From the NCBI GenBank assembly GCA_963921825.1, contig OY997595.1:18531228-18595227 (forward strand): a DNA stretch of 64,000 nucleotides, written 5' to 3'. Source of the DNA: Erodium maritimum. Taxonomy: Eukaryota > Streptophyta > Magnoliopsida > Geraniales > Geraniaceae. The notes below the pieces were generated by a model. It had not been told where the DNA came from. It saw only the letters and a program-made list of their open reading frames with translations, and ran no database searches. Below, in pieces: positions 9,583 through 19,944 of the stretch (positions are counted from its first letter, which is position 1; each line of letters begins with the position of its first letter). The position numbers were made by a program, and so were the translations under genes.

Positions 9583-10022
9583 TATGGGTTGGTTTGTATC
9601 GGATACAAAGACCTCAAATTTTCAACTCCATATGAGAGTCTTTGTGGTAATAAAGTAGGGTTGTAATGTGTTTACCGTTTAACTTGAATCAAACTACATG
9701 TGACTCGTGGTATTTGAACGGTGTTTGGTTTTATATGAGTTGTTAACTTAATCGGCGCCGTCTGGGGCCACATCCTTGACCGATCGGGCAACAGAACATA
9801 TCTTATTTTTTCACAGTTAAGCCGTTCGGCTCCAGCCGTTGCCGATCGGCTTCATGCATATACACCACTATCCCATCCCAAACATAAATGCATTCCTCGC
9901 ATGTAATGGAAATGTAAATGCATTCAACACATGCAATTCAAACAAAGTATACTCAGCAAATAGTACCATATTCAGGAATAAATAAATACACACAGTCTAT
10001 CATAAATGGAAACATACCTACC
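9583..10022. promoter_or_regulatory. Convergent intergenic region with CCGATCGG pair
   Basis: The region separates small gene 3 (+) from the 3' end of the transposase (-). It holds two CCGATCGG palindromes (9780-9787, 9842-9849), a related GCCGTTCGGC (9821-9830) and a GGCGCCG core at 9754. 9860-10020 is AT-rich and featureless. Confidence 0.5.
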
Positions 10023-12465
10023 CTAAACATTAGATGCAGATCGAAGCGAAGGACATGTTCGTCTGTTGTGACCCACGGTAGCACAATGTCCACATTTCCT
10101 GGGACGCTTTGGAGCCGCTTGAGTCGCTCGTTGAACCTCACCTCCTGAAGGAATTCTTCTTTCCTGCAGTCTCCCGCGTTTCGCTTCATAGTCTGGAGGA
10201 AGAACATCGATAAGAACTTCACGATCAAATTCATCAATATTCCACTCTTCTGCACGGGACACTGGGTACACAGTCCCAGAATATGCTTCGGCCCATTTTT
10301 GTAGCGTGTAATAGTTCGAGCACAAGTCATACAGATCTATATTGGCATGCTCACAACACGCTAGGGCATGGGCACAAGGAATTCTGTCTATGTCAAACTC
10401 CCGGCAACTGCATTGCCTAATCCCCAAATGAACCAATACGTCATTATGTTCAGCCCTCACCTGATACTCGTCATGTGTGTTCAGTGGTGTTATCTGCATC
10501 TGCGAGACTAGCTTGTTGCTTGCATACATGATTTTCTCTACCTTTGGAGTTACAGTATGGGAGTCCGGTATCTTGTTCATCACATCTAGACGTTGCATGA
10601 AGCATTCGGTAACCCTTTCCTGCATCATGTTCAACAACTTTATAACAGGCAGCTTTCTCGCTTCTCTTATTACATTGTTGATAGACTCAACCTCGTTCGT
10701 TGTCATTATATTGTACCGCGACCCTACGAAGTGAGATCTCGCCCATTGACAACGTTGTATGGTTGTCTCCTCCAGATATTCCGCCGCCTTCGGGTACATT
10801 TCTTTCAGTTGCTCGTACTTGTCATGGAACCTCTCCATTGTGTACGCATCAGCAACTTCTTGAAACAACTTCGATAATCTGTTTTTTTTCCTTAGCCCCT
10901 ACCTTCTCTCTCACATTTTGGGTCAGATGCCACCTACAATGCCCATGTTGGGCTTCTGGGTAGACGATCGACACTGCATTGCTGATACTTACATGTCTAT
11001 CCGAAAGGATAACCAAGTCGTCCCCATCCGGAATCTCCGACCTCAACTTTTGGAAGAACCATTTCCATGATTCGTTGTTCTCCGAGTCAACTACAGCCCA
11101 AGCCACAAGATATTGGTGACCATTACCATCTTCCCCGCTTGCAATTATCAGTACCCCTTTATACTTTGTCTTCAACCACGTACCATCTACTAAGATCACT
11201 TTTCTCAAGGCATAGTTAAATCCCTCAATGCATGGCCGATATGCTATGAAAACATATTTAAATCTACTCTCCGCATCCACCTCCAAATGAGTTACTACAC
11301 CTGCATTCATCTTCCGAACCTGCTGCAAATAAACAGGGAGTAATCCATAACTTGAAGCTGGGTCCCCTACAAGTTTAATCATCGCCAGTGTTCTTGCCCT
11401 CCAACATTACCAGTATTTATAAAATCCCATCTTGTCCAACTCCAACTTGTTTTGAATGGCACGTGGTTTGGGAATATATTCTACTTCACTATTTTCTTTT
11501 ACCAACCTACACGCAATCTCTTCCGTAGTCAATTTACCTTTTCGGGAGTTCCGTTCACTAACCAAACAAGTATGTAAAGACTCATACGTTCTAATGGAGA
11601 ACGTTTCACAGGATCCGCGATCTTTTGCTGCACGCACTCTCCGCCCACAAGTAGCACCAGCACATTTTGCAATGTATAAAGTCTTTGAAGATCTATCACG
11701 TTTTATCCGAAAATCACCCTTAATTGAAATGTCTTTCAGATAACTCATCAGTGATCTCTTGTTCGGAAACTCTTTACCAACTACTAAACTTGACCCATCC
11801 CTAAAACCGACAGTGCTTTGTTCTGGATCCACCGAATCCGCAGGAAACTCCTCATTTCTATGAACATACTCCACCATTTCACGGTTCTCCTCGATATTGT
11901 CCAAGCTTACCGATGGTGGCGTAGGAGATGATGCTTGTGCTTCCGTATCACGTTCTCTCCGCCGAATAACTGAGTTATCTACATTATTTGGATTACTAGC
12001 AACACTACAAATACCAACTTCAAAATAAGCGTCATGCCCCCCATTGTCATGTTCATCATACTCATATGCCACAGCTTCCGGTACATTGTTCACCCCATGT
12101 TCAACAGTATCATCTTCCCCACAAACTGTATCTTTATTGCTCAGCTCTGCACGTAACACGGTTCTGGTACCTATATTTCTGTTCTCCAGTACAAAACCCC
12201 GAAGAGTGAAATCATCGTACACTTTCTCTATTGGGATAACTCCTACAAAATTGGGCATAATAGCTACAAAACTAAGTTTCAGTTCTATCTCCCTTTCATT
12301 CACCCCGATTTCGGAATACAGGCGGTCCTTCACTTTCTTCAACGTTGTATTATCATCCACAATAAGGCTAACACAACCATTGTTTGTTGTCGATATCCAA
12401 TCATACTTCCCATCCACTAGCTTATATTCCCCACCGTACGTAGCACGGACTAAAATTTCACCCAT
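10023..12465 (-). pseudogene. mudrA: MuDR-type MULE transposase (mudrA-like), one stop and one frameshift
   Basis: Mutator transposases excise and insert the element with a DDE active site. The order here is normal: a PB1-like N-terminal domain (MGEILVRATYGGEYKLVDGK), a MuDR DNA-binding domain near 11700 (IAKCAGATCGRRVRA), the catalytic core (VDGTWLKTKYKG with the first Asp, LSDRH with the second, CRWHLTQN), a SWIM zinc finger (CSCREFDIDRIPCAHALAC) and a CCHC knuckle (CGHCATVGHNRRTC). A TAA at 11407-11409 interrupts the frame, which then continues. An A8 run at about 10882-10889 (T on the plus strand) shifts it again. With those two lesions the protein cannot be made from this copy. Open frames on the plus strand here (9918-10963, 11456-11743, 12044-12490) are its shadows. 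Confidence 0.9.
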
Positions 12466-12554
12466 TCCTGTATCAATTAAAACCCCATAAGGACATATTG
12501 TACTAATCGAGTATGATTTAGTATATGCAATTAGCCGTCCCGCAAATAACCCAT

Positions 12555-12661
12555 CCGATCGGTCACCCGATCGGTTGGCATATAAGCCGTCCGGCTAGTA
12601 TATATTCACGTGCTTACGAGGCCGATCGGTCAGCTCGTCTTCCCCATCCGACGCCGATCGG
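12555..12661. promoter_or_regulatory. Four CCGATCGG palindromes upstream of mudrA
   Basis: Sites at 12555-12562, 12567-12574, 12622-12629 and 12654-12661 lie 90-197 bp upstream of the transposase ATG (12465). The same 8-mer lies 142 bp upstream of the DUF1985 ATG (3457) and at 7597, 9780 and 9842. A GCCGTCCGGC variant is at about 12586. Promoter position at both convergent genes suggests a shared regulatory or transposase-binding site. Confidence 0.55.
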
Positions 12662-12839
12662 CCCTACTGGTTCACCATTTCAGAAACTTCACAAAACCTA
12701 CGACATACTAATCTATTCCACCCAATTCTACCATTTGTTTATTTCACTAAGTTTACACACACATTAAACCATAACTTATCGTTTTTCCACTCCTACATTC
12801 GAAGATCTACTCAAACCTAAAACTAAAATTCACTAGCTT

Positions 12840-13141
12840 CAAATTTAGGATGAAATCAAGCTTACCTTACTTGGAGGATTGCTTAAATGGACTCAATGGG
12901 CTTTGGACGGTGGTGGACGGCGACGGGGAACGTGGTGGATGCCGGAATTTTTTTGGATATGGAGGTCGTCGGCCGGCTGTTTTCTGGGTGCGAAAAAGGG
13001 GGCTGAGATTTAGGGTTTTTTTTCCAATATTACAAAAGGGTAATATTGGAAAACATAAAGTGGAGGTCTTTTTACAAAACATATAACATGTGAAGGTTTT
13101 TTTGCAATAAATTAGCCTCAGAAGGCCTTTTTAATAAATCA
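12840..13141. other. Probable right subterminal region of the MULE
   Basis: A G-rich stretch (12870-12990) passes into sequence with a perfect 14-bp inverted repeat around a 6-base loop (13020-13033 and 13040-13053) and an AT-rich end. Short frames here (12850-13086 on both strands) have no coding character. I could not match the end to the left side. Confidence 0.35.
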
Positions 13142-13726
13142 TCCCCTACCTTTCTCAACTATAATGAAATTAAATTATAAGCATACTATTCAAAAAATGT
13201 TTTAATTGAGAATTTTATGTACCTTAATTTGGCTCCAAATGATTTTCCATATATGATGTTTTTAGAGTCAAATTAGAAGTATAATGTCAATTTTATAGGT
13301 TACAAAAATTATTGTTATTGATTATAATTGGATTTAAATATTTACTATTGAATGAGGTATAGTGGTCATTTCCTTTGTAGGTTTCAAATAAGCGGAAAGG
13401 ATAAAATCGTTATTTACTCCCCATTTAATTGATACATATTATCGTTATATGTTAATGAAATGAAATATTCCGTTCATTTTTTTTAACATAAGACTGTTAC
13501 CAAAACGCAAGGACTTTGATTAAATGTTACAAAACAAAAAAGTGAACGTCGTTTGTTATTAATTCAAAATGGGTACAAAAATTCATTCAACCAATATAAC
13601 AATAACCACGTCCCTTTAACAAAACTAGAAAAATTAAAACAAAGGGATGTAAAGAGAAAATTGTAAAAGTTTATGGGTAGAAGGTGTGAGGTATTTATGC
13701 TAAAAATTGAAAATGTGTTATGGATA
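13142..13726. other. AT-rich intergenic sequence
   Basis: I see nothing in this stretch beyond AT-rich sequence. It is the target site of the LINE that follows. Confidence 0.6.
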
Positions 13727-13741
13727 TTAATAAAAATTGAA
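13727..13741 (+). repeat. LINE target-site duplication, left copy
   Basis: TTAATAAAAATTGAA is repeated exactly at 19930-19944 directly after the LINE poly(A). It fixes both ends of the element. Confidence 0.9.
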
Positions 13742-13936
13742 ACATAAACATAAATTTCAATTATCTTTCATTCTTATTATGTTATAATTAACTTTGCTCT
13801 GAAACTTTCGGAAGCTAAAGTCTAGGGTTTGCCGTTTTCGTTTGGAGAACGTGCGAAAGCGGCGGTTGTTATTCAGTCCGGCAAGGGTTTGGCAGTGAGA
13901 GTATCGTAGGGTTTTTCTTGCCCAACCTCAGAGACC

Positions 13937-15862
13937 ATGTCGCAGGAGGGTGTGGTGAGTCGGAACCCGGGGATGGACGAGCTTGAAGAGTTGATCGGAG
14001 GGATTGCGATAGAAGACGAAGAGGAGGAGGTGTTCATCCCGGCGAGTGATCTAAACGTCGGAGAGGCTTATAAGTTTGGCCTGGCGGGGAGGCTGTTGAC
14101 GCGAAAGGGCTTCAACAAGGGGATCTTCAAAGAGGTCGTGAAGAAGATATGGGATGAGCCTGGACTGAAAATTGAAGCCCTAGCCCCATCGGTGTACGGT
14201 TTTTTCTTCCCGTCGGAGCGTGCGAGACGTCGGATCTTGGAGCTCGAACCATGGTGGTTTAACAAATCCCTAATTCAGTTGAAGGTTTTTAATCCTACAG
14301 ATAAACCGGAGCACATCGTCTTTTCGGAGACCTCTTTGTGGGTTCAGTTGAGTAACCTACCATTTTTGGCAAGGACGGAGTCGGTGGGTAAAAGGATTGG
14401 CAATTTGCTTGGGAGGTTTGTGGAGGCTGATTGCAACGAGGAGGGGCGGGCAAAGGACGAGTTCCTACGTGTCCGGATTAGTTGGGATGTAACCAAGCCC
14501 TTGAGACGAAAGATTAAGGTGAGATTGGCTGATGATATTGTTGCTACTTGGGTGGGACTCAAATATGAACGCCTGCAAGACTTTTGCTACTGCTGTGCTC
14601 GGATCAGCCATATCGTAAGTGAATGTGAGTACGTCGAAGCGGGGAAGGAACCGAAAACTCTTCCCTTTGGGGAGTTCATGCGTGCTAGTGCCCTAGTTCG
14701 AAGAACAAGCCAGCCAAAGTCTTCGGATTCACGTCATGGGCAGAGTAATTATAATGGGGCCACTGTTAGCTCCCGGAGTAATGCGTTGCCGGGGAGATCG
14801 GAGGGTGACTGGAGGAGTAGAGATTCTCCAAGGGAGTTTAATGGGAGGAAGAACAGTTCGGTTCTTGTTCCTTTGGAGGAGGTGGTTGGGGACAACGTCT
14901 CCCCTAAAGTTTGCATGGAGTTTTCTAGGAATGTATCTGAGGCTTTGAGAGCCAGTAATACTGGAGAAAGAAGGACTGTTGCAAATAAGACTCATGTGGA
15001 GGGGGTGTATTCGGGGAATGAAGAAGACCTTGATGGAAGTGCGGGACAAAGATTGGGGTCTGATATGAGGGGGATGGATCGTGTTTGTGGACAAGTTGGT
15101 GTTGCATGGGGAGGTTCTGTGCATGGAAAAAAGACCATGCAAGAATTGGATTCAAGTAACATAAGGGAGATGGGTGGTGGCTGCCTACATGTTGATGTTG
15201 AAAGGACAGGTTCTGTGCATGGAAAAAAGAACATGCATGAGTTGGATTCAATTAATATGAGGGAGATGGGTAGTGGCTGTGGGCAAGTTGGGGTTGTTTG
15301 GGGAGGTTCTGTGCATGACAAAAAGAACATGATAAAGTTGGATTCAATTAATGTGCGGAAGCCAGTGGTGCTTAGTGTTGTGGAGTCGGATGACAGCGGT
15401 TCTGGTAGTTGGTGCAGGGAGGGGAGTGAGATGGACTTGGAGCGTAAGGCTCGGAAGGCCTTGGCTGGTGATGCGTTCGTGCCGGCTTCAGGTTCATTTG
15501 GTGGGAGAGAAGGTGCTTCAGCCGGGTCACGATCGGGATCCAGGGTACATCAGAATTTGTCCAAGGAGATGGACTTGAATGTCAGTCCACGAGAGGAGTC
15601 CCCTTCGGTGGGTGGTAGACCGAGACGCGCCTCTCGTAGCCTTGCTTCTGCTGCCGACAGTGGTGCTTCTTCCTGGACTAGGATTCAGAGACATAGCAAG
15701 GTGGGGAATCTGGAGGCAGGCTCGAAGGGCACTGTGCTGACTAAGAGAAAAGGTATGTCCGTTGTGCAGGAGGTGAATTTTGGGACGATAGTCCCTGAGA
15801 CACCTGATGACTCAATGGTGGATTTGGCGAGGGTTGCAAAGCAACCCCGCCAGGAGAAATGA
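13937..15862 (+). CDS. LINE ORF1: DUF4283 and CCHC zinc-knuckle RNA-binding protein
   Basis: An intact 641-residue frame. Plant L1 ORF1 proteins bind their own RNA and form the retrotransposition particle. The DUF4283 domain spans roughly residues 45-190 (RRRILELEPWWFNKSLIQLK, then WVQLSNLPF). A zinc knuckle of the form C-x2-C-x4-H-x4-C follows at about residue 217 (CYCCARISHIVSEC). The rest is a Ser/Gly/Arg-rich tail containing three 96-bp tandem repeats: the nucleotide motif GGTTCTGTGCAT occurs at 15113, 15209 and 15305, encoding GSVHGKK-type units. The last codons overlap the ORF2 start as ATGA. This is the only intact large frame of the LINE. Minus-strand frames here (14068-15330) are shadows. 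Confidence 0.92.
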   Translation: MSQEGVVSRNPGMDELEELIGGIAIEDEEEEVFIPASDLNVGEAYKFGLAGRLLTRKGFNKGIFKEVVKKIWDEPGLKIEALAPSVYGFFFPSERARRRILELEPWWFNKSLIQLKVFNPTDKPEHIVFSETSLWVQLSNLPFLARTESVGKRIGNLLGRFVEADCNEEGRAKDEFLRVRISWDVTKPLRRKIKVRLADDIVATWVGLKYERLQDFCYCCARISHIVSECEYVEAGKEPKTLPFGEFMRASALVRRTSQPKSSDSRHGQSNYNGATVSSRSNALPGRSEGDWRSRDSPREFNGRKNSSVLVPLEEVVGDNVSPKVCMEFSRNVSEALRASNTGERRTVANKTHVEGVYSGNEEDLDGSAGQRLGSDMRGMDRVCGQVGVAWGGSVHGKKTMQELDSSNIREMGGGCLHVDVERTGSVHGKKNMHELDSINMREMGSGCGQVGVVWGGSVHDKKNMIKLDSINVRKPVVLSVVESDDSGSGSWCREGSEMDLERKARKALAGDAFVPASGSFGGREGASAGSRSGSRVHQNLSKEMDLNVSPREESPSVGGRPRRASRSLASAADSGASSWTRIQRHSKVGNLEAGSKGTVLTKRKGMSVVQEVNFGTIVPETPDDSMVDLARVAKQPRQEK

Positions 15863-18800
15863 TTTTTCTTGCTTGAAACTGCCGGGGGCTTGGGAACCCC
15901 GGGGCAACACAGTTCCTAATCGAGCTTGTAGCTCAAAAGAAACCCGATGTTATTTTCTTATCTGAAACAAAGTGTAGAAAGTTTGTGATTGATAATTTGC
16001 GAGGTGTTTTGGGAATGGAAGGGGCTTTTTCTGTGGATAGTGTTAATGCAGGTGGAGGGTTGGCGTTGTTTTGGAAGGATAAAGATAATGGTTCCCTTTT
16101 GTCTTTCTCCCCGAATCATGTTGACTTTGAATTATTAAATGATGAAGGTGTGATGGTAAGGCTGGCAGGTTTATATGGGCAGCCGAAGTGGGATAGGAGG
16201 CATGAGACTTGGCACCTAATACGGAGACTGGGTGATAGAGGGTCTGGGCCGTGGGCCATGATGGGGGACTTTAACAATACCCTATCGATGGCGGACAGGT
16301 GTGTGGGGCACTCTTATCCGATTGCTCTCCAAACAGGGTTCCGAAATGCTCTGGCTGACAGTGGGCTGAGAGATGTTTCCATACAAGGTTACAGGTTTAC
16401 TTGGGACAATAGGAGAAGTGGTTCCAGCAGACTGGAAGTGCAGTTGGACAGGTTGGGAGTTAATAGACAATGGGATACTTTGTACCCGGATTCGTGCTTG
16501 TGGCATGGGGGTTTGTCCACTTCAGATCATGCTCCCATTATCATGTACGCAAGAAAGGATATTAGAGAGACACGTTCTCGTGGCTTTCGTTTCGAGGAAG
16601 CTTGGAACAGGGACCCGGAGTGTGACAGAATTGTCCGGTCAGTGTGGGAGTCGAACGGAGATTTGAGTATAGAGGATCGGCTTGGTAGGACAGCCGAGGA
16701 GCTGAAAAGATGGGCAAGTAGCTCTGTTGACTCGATTTCGGTTCGTATCAGGAAGTGTCGGGAGGAGATGAACAGACTTCGGGGAAAGTGGGATCGAAGG
16801 AGTGGGCTGAGGGTACATCAGTTACGTTCGGAGTTGTCCAATTTGCTAGCTCAGAAAAATGATATTTTGAGGCAGAGGGCTAAGCAACATTGGCATAGGG
16901 GGGTGATCAGAATTCGAAGTATTTCCATAGAAAGACCACAGCCAGGAGAAGACGAAATCGTATACGGTCTCTTTTTGATAGTTCAGGGGTGGAGAGGTTT
17001 TGGGATGCTGGTTTGGAGGAGGTGATTCAGGATTATTTTGTGGATTTGTTTACTGCAGGTGTGGGGCAGGAGGATGAGGTCAGTCACCTTGTTCCCCGGT
17101 TGGTCTCGGCTTCTCATAATCAGGTTTTACTGGGTCCAGTTGAGGATGAGGAGGTCAGGCAAGCGGTCTTCAGCATGTTGCCCTTGAAAGCCCCAGGACC
17201 GGATGGTTTTAACCCTGGGTTTTACCAGAGGTTTTGGCCAGTTGTAGGAGGACAGGTTTGCAAGTTGGTCAAAGATTTCTTTCAGACGGGGGTCCTACCT
17301 AGGAATATGAATGATACAAACTTAGTTCTTATTCCTAAGTTGCGGTCTCCGAGGAGAATGGGTGAATTTCGTCCTATATCCCTTTGTAATGTACTTTACA
17401 AAGTGGTGACGAAAGTAATGAGCAGGAGAATGTCGGGGATTTTGCAGGAGGTCATATCGGAGTCTCAGAGTGCCTTCTTGAAAGGTAGATTAATTACTGA
17501 TAATTTAATGATCTCAGGAGAAGTTTTGCATGCCCAGAAGAACAGGAGACAGGGGAAAGTGGGAAGTATGGCGATTAAGGTTGATATGCAGAAAGCCTAG
17601 GATCGGGTTGAGTGGGGATACTTGGAGAAGGTTTTACTCGGGATGGGGTTTGATCCACATTGGGTCCGACTCATTATGGTCTGTGTACGCTCAGCTAAAC
17701 TTTGGGTCTCTTCGGAGGGTCGAAGGTTGGGGCCGATTGTCCCGGGTAGAGGTATTCGCCAAGGTGATCCGTTATCTCTGTTCTTGTTCATTATTTGTGC
17801 TGAAGGATTATCTAGGCTTATTGATAATTTCGAGATGAGAGGCCTGATTCAGGGTACTAGAGTGGTTCGGGCGGCTCCGACGGTCTCCCATCTATTTTTT
17901 ACGGATGATAGTCTATTTTTTGGCAGAGCGTTGGAAGAGGAGGCTCATAATTGGAAACAGTTATTGGGTTTATATGAAAGGGCTTCAGGGCAAAAGGTGA
18001 ATGTGGCCAAGTCTTCGGTAGTATTTAGTCCGAATACAGAGGAAGACTTGAGGAATCGGATTGGGGCGATTCTGGAGATGCAGGTGAATGAGGCCGTGGG
18101 GTCCTATCTAGGGCTACCAGTGGTCTTAGGCCGTAGTAGATATCGATCCTTGTGTTTTGTTAAGGAGAGGATCCTGCAGAGAATTGGGAGTTGGGACGAG
18201 TTGCTGTTAAGCAAGGCTGGTAAAGAAGTGCTTCTTAAATCAGTCATTCAGGCGCTTCCTACGTATACTATGAGTGTGTATTTGCTTCCTGATAATTTGA
18301 TTCATGAGATAGAAGTGGAGATGAATAAATACTGGTGGAGAAATGATGTACAGACAGGCAAAGGCATTAGATGGCGAAGTTGGCAGGGGCTATGCGATCA
18401 TAAGTTGAAAGGAGGTATGGGGTTCAAAATTCTTCGTGATTTCAATTTGGCCTTATTGGGGAAACAAGGGTGGAGGTTGATGAGTAACCCCAGAAACCTT
18501 GTGGCTCTTATTATGAAGGCAAAGTACTACCCTATGACGGACTATATAAATGCAGGGAAGTGCCCAAATGCTAGCCCGATCTGGAATAGTGTGTTGGAAG
18601 CTCAGGAGATTGTGAAAGGAGGTATTAGAAGGCGTATTGGGTCAGGAGAGAACACGAAAGTCCTTGGGGTGGCTTGGCTCCAATCCGATTCGGGTCTAGT
18701 GGAGGCCGAGCCCTCAAGGATGGAACATTGGACCGTTAATTACCTTTTCAGGCCGGGCTCTAGATCATGGAATGTGGGTTTGATTCAGGAGTTGTTTGAT

Positions 18801-19901
18801 GCGCAGGATGCGGAGGCTATTTTGAGGGTCCCTCTTAATTCTAGTTTGCTTGTTGATGATTGGTATTGGAGGGGGACCCGAAGTGGATACTATAGTGTCC
18901 GTGATGTTTACCGGTCTCTACAGATTCAGGAGGGGAGATGGAGTATTGAGGATCGAGATGTATTTTGGAAACAGTTATGGAATCAGAAGATCCCTCCAAA
19001 GATTAGTCACTTTCTATGGAGGGGGGTGTCTGGCTTTCTTCCTACTAATGATAACTTAATCATTAGGAGGGTGAATGTTAACCTGGATTGTGTGGTTTGT
19101 GGGGAAGCAGAGTCTGTTGAGCATGTAATGCTTCGTTGTCCTGTGGCAAAGGCGGTTTGGAGTAGAGTGTTGGGTGTCCCTCCGAGAGGCAATTTGACTT
19201 TTCGAGACTGGTTGGAGGTCGGCTGGTTGTCGGGAGGGGGCACCAATGCAGAGTTTATTTCAGTGATATGCTGGGGTCTTTGGAGGGCTCGCAATCAGAG
19301 AGTGTGGGAAGGGAAAAGTCCCTCAGTGGAGGGCATTGTACGGGGTGCAGAGCAGTTGTTGACTGATTGGAAAGAGGCTCAGGTGCCGCGAGTACGTGGT
19401 GTTAGCGGGTTTGTGCTCGAGAATGGAGGATGGAGGAAACCGGACCCCGGTAAGTGGAAGGTCAATTCTGATGCGGCGATCTTCCATGGTGCCGGTGGTT
19501 GGGTATGTAGAGATGCTGATGGTTCCCCGCGTTTTATGCAGTGTAGGGTGTTTGGGGGTCATCAGGATCCAGAAGTGCTTGAGGCGTTGACAGTGAAGGC
19601 GGCACTGCAAGAGCTAGCAGACCGAGGTATGGGAAACGGGGTGGTCGAATCGGATTGTTTGGGTCTAGTTATGGCTCTTAAGAGCGATTCGGTTCTGATT
19701 ACTCCTTTAGGTGCTATTATTGATGATTGTAAACAGATTCTTTCTTGTTTGGTAGAAGTAACTGTAGTTCATGTAAAGAGAACTGCAAACAGGGTAGCTC
19801 ATGAGCTAGCTAGGAATGCTCGAGAATGGGCATCTATGGTGTGGGATTTTTCTTCATTGCCAGAACCCATTTCTGGGTTACTGGCTTGTGATTCAGCTTA
19901 A
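15859..19901 (+). pseudogene. LINE ORF2: endonuclease, reverse transcriptase and RNase H, three lesions
   Basis: ORF2 nicks the target and copies the LINE RNA. The start ATG (15859) overlaps the ORF1 stop as ATGA. Domains in order: APE-type endonuclease (NCRGLGNPG, LSETK, GDFNN, and SDHAPI near 16525), reverse transcriptase (FRPISLCN, SESQSAFLKGR, GIRQGDPLS, and FFTDDSLFF with the catalytic Asp pair), a zf-RVT zinc finger (LDCVVCGEAESVEHVMLRC) and a plant-type RNase H (KWKVNSDAAI, VESDC). Lesions: TGA at 15874-15876 where the family has the Trp of WNCRG; a frame change in the G6 run at about 16898-16903, between endonuclease and RT; and TAG at 17598-17600 in place of the Tyr of the RT motif K-A-Y-D. 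The longest open part is 17622-19901. All other frames here are shadows. Confidence 0.93.
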
Positions 19902-19929
19902 TAAATCCTTCACTTTCGTCAAAAAAAAA

Positions 19930-19944
19930 TTAATAAAAATTGAA
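19930..19944 (+). repeat. LINE target-site duplication, right copy
   Basis: Exact second copy of TTAATAAAAATTGAA, directly after the A9 tail. Confidence 0.9.

Larger units (their letters stand above)
2885..13150. mobile_element. Large composite Mutator-like element with accessory genes
   Basis: The block is defined by a mudrA-type transposase (10023-12465, -), a DUF1985 gene (3606-7510, +) converging on it, and three small paralogous genes between them (7984-9582, +). Shared sequence signatures hold it together: eight CCGATCGG palindromes from 3457 to 12661, and GC-rich GGCGCC-centred repeats at 2890-3450, 8760-9150 and 9754. Maize MuDR has the same plan, with two genes converging from the ends. 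I could not find terminal inverted repeats or a 9-bp TSD, so both outer limits are approximate and the element may be of the non-TIR type. It is broken: transposase and DUF1985 gene both carry disabling changes, and an LTR has inserted at 5161. Confidence 0.6.
13742..19929 (+). mobile_element. Near-full-length L1-type LINE retrotransposon
   Basis: The 6.19-kb element has a short 5' leader, ORF1 (13937-15862), ORF2 (15859-19901) and a terminal A9 run (19921-19929), flanked by a perfect 15-bp duplication. The perfect TSD shows a fairly recent insertion by target-primed reverse transcription. ORF2 has three disabling changes, so this copy cannot move by itself. The leader (13742-13936) could be slightly 5'-truncated; nothing in the sequence decides this. 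Confidence 0.93.

Noticed and set aside
9918..12490. Plus-strand frames opposite the transposase
   Set aside because: They are antisense shadows: the minus strand shows complete MULE transposase domains in order.
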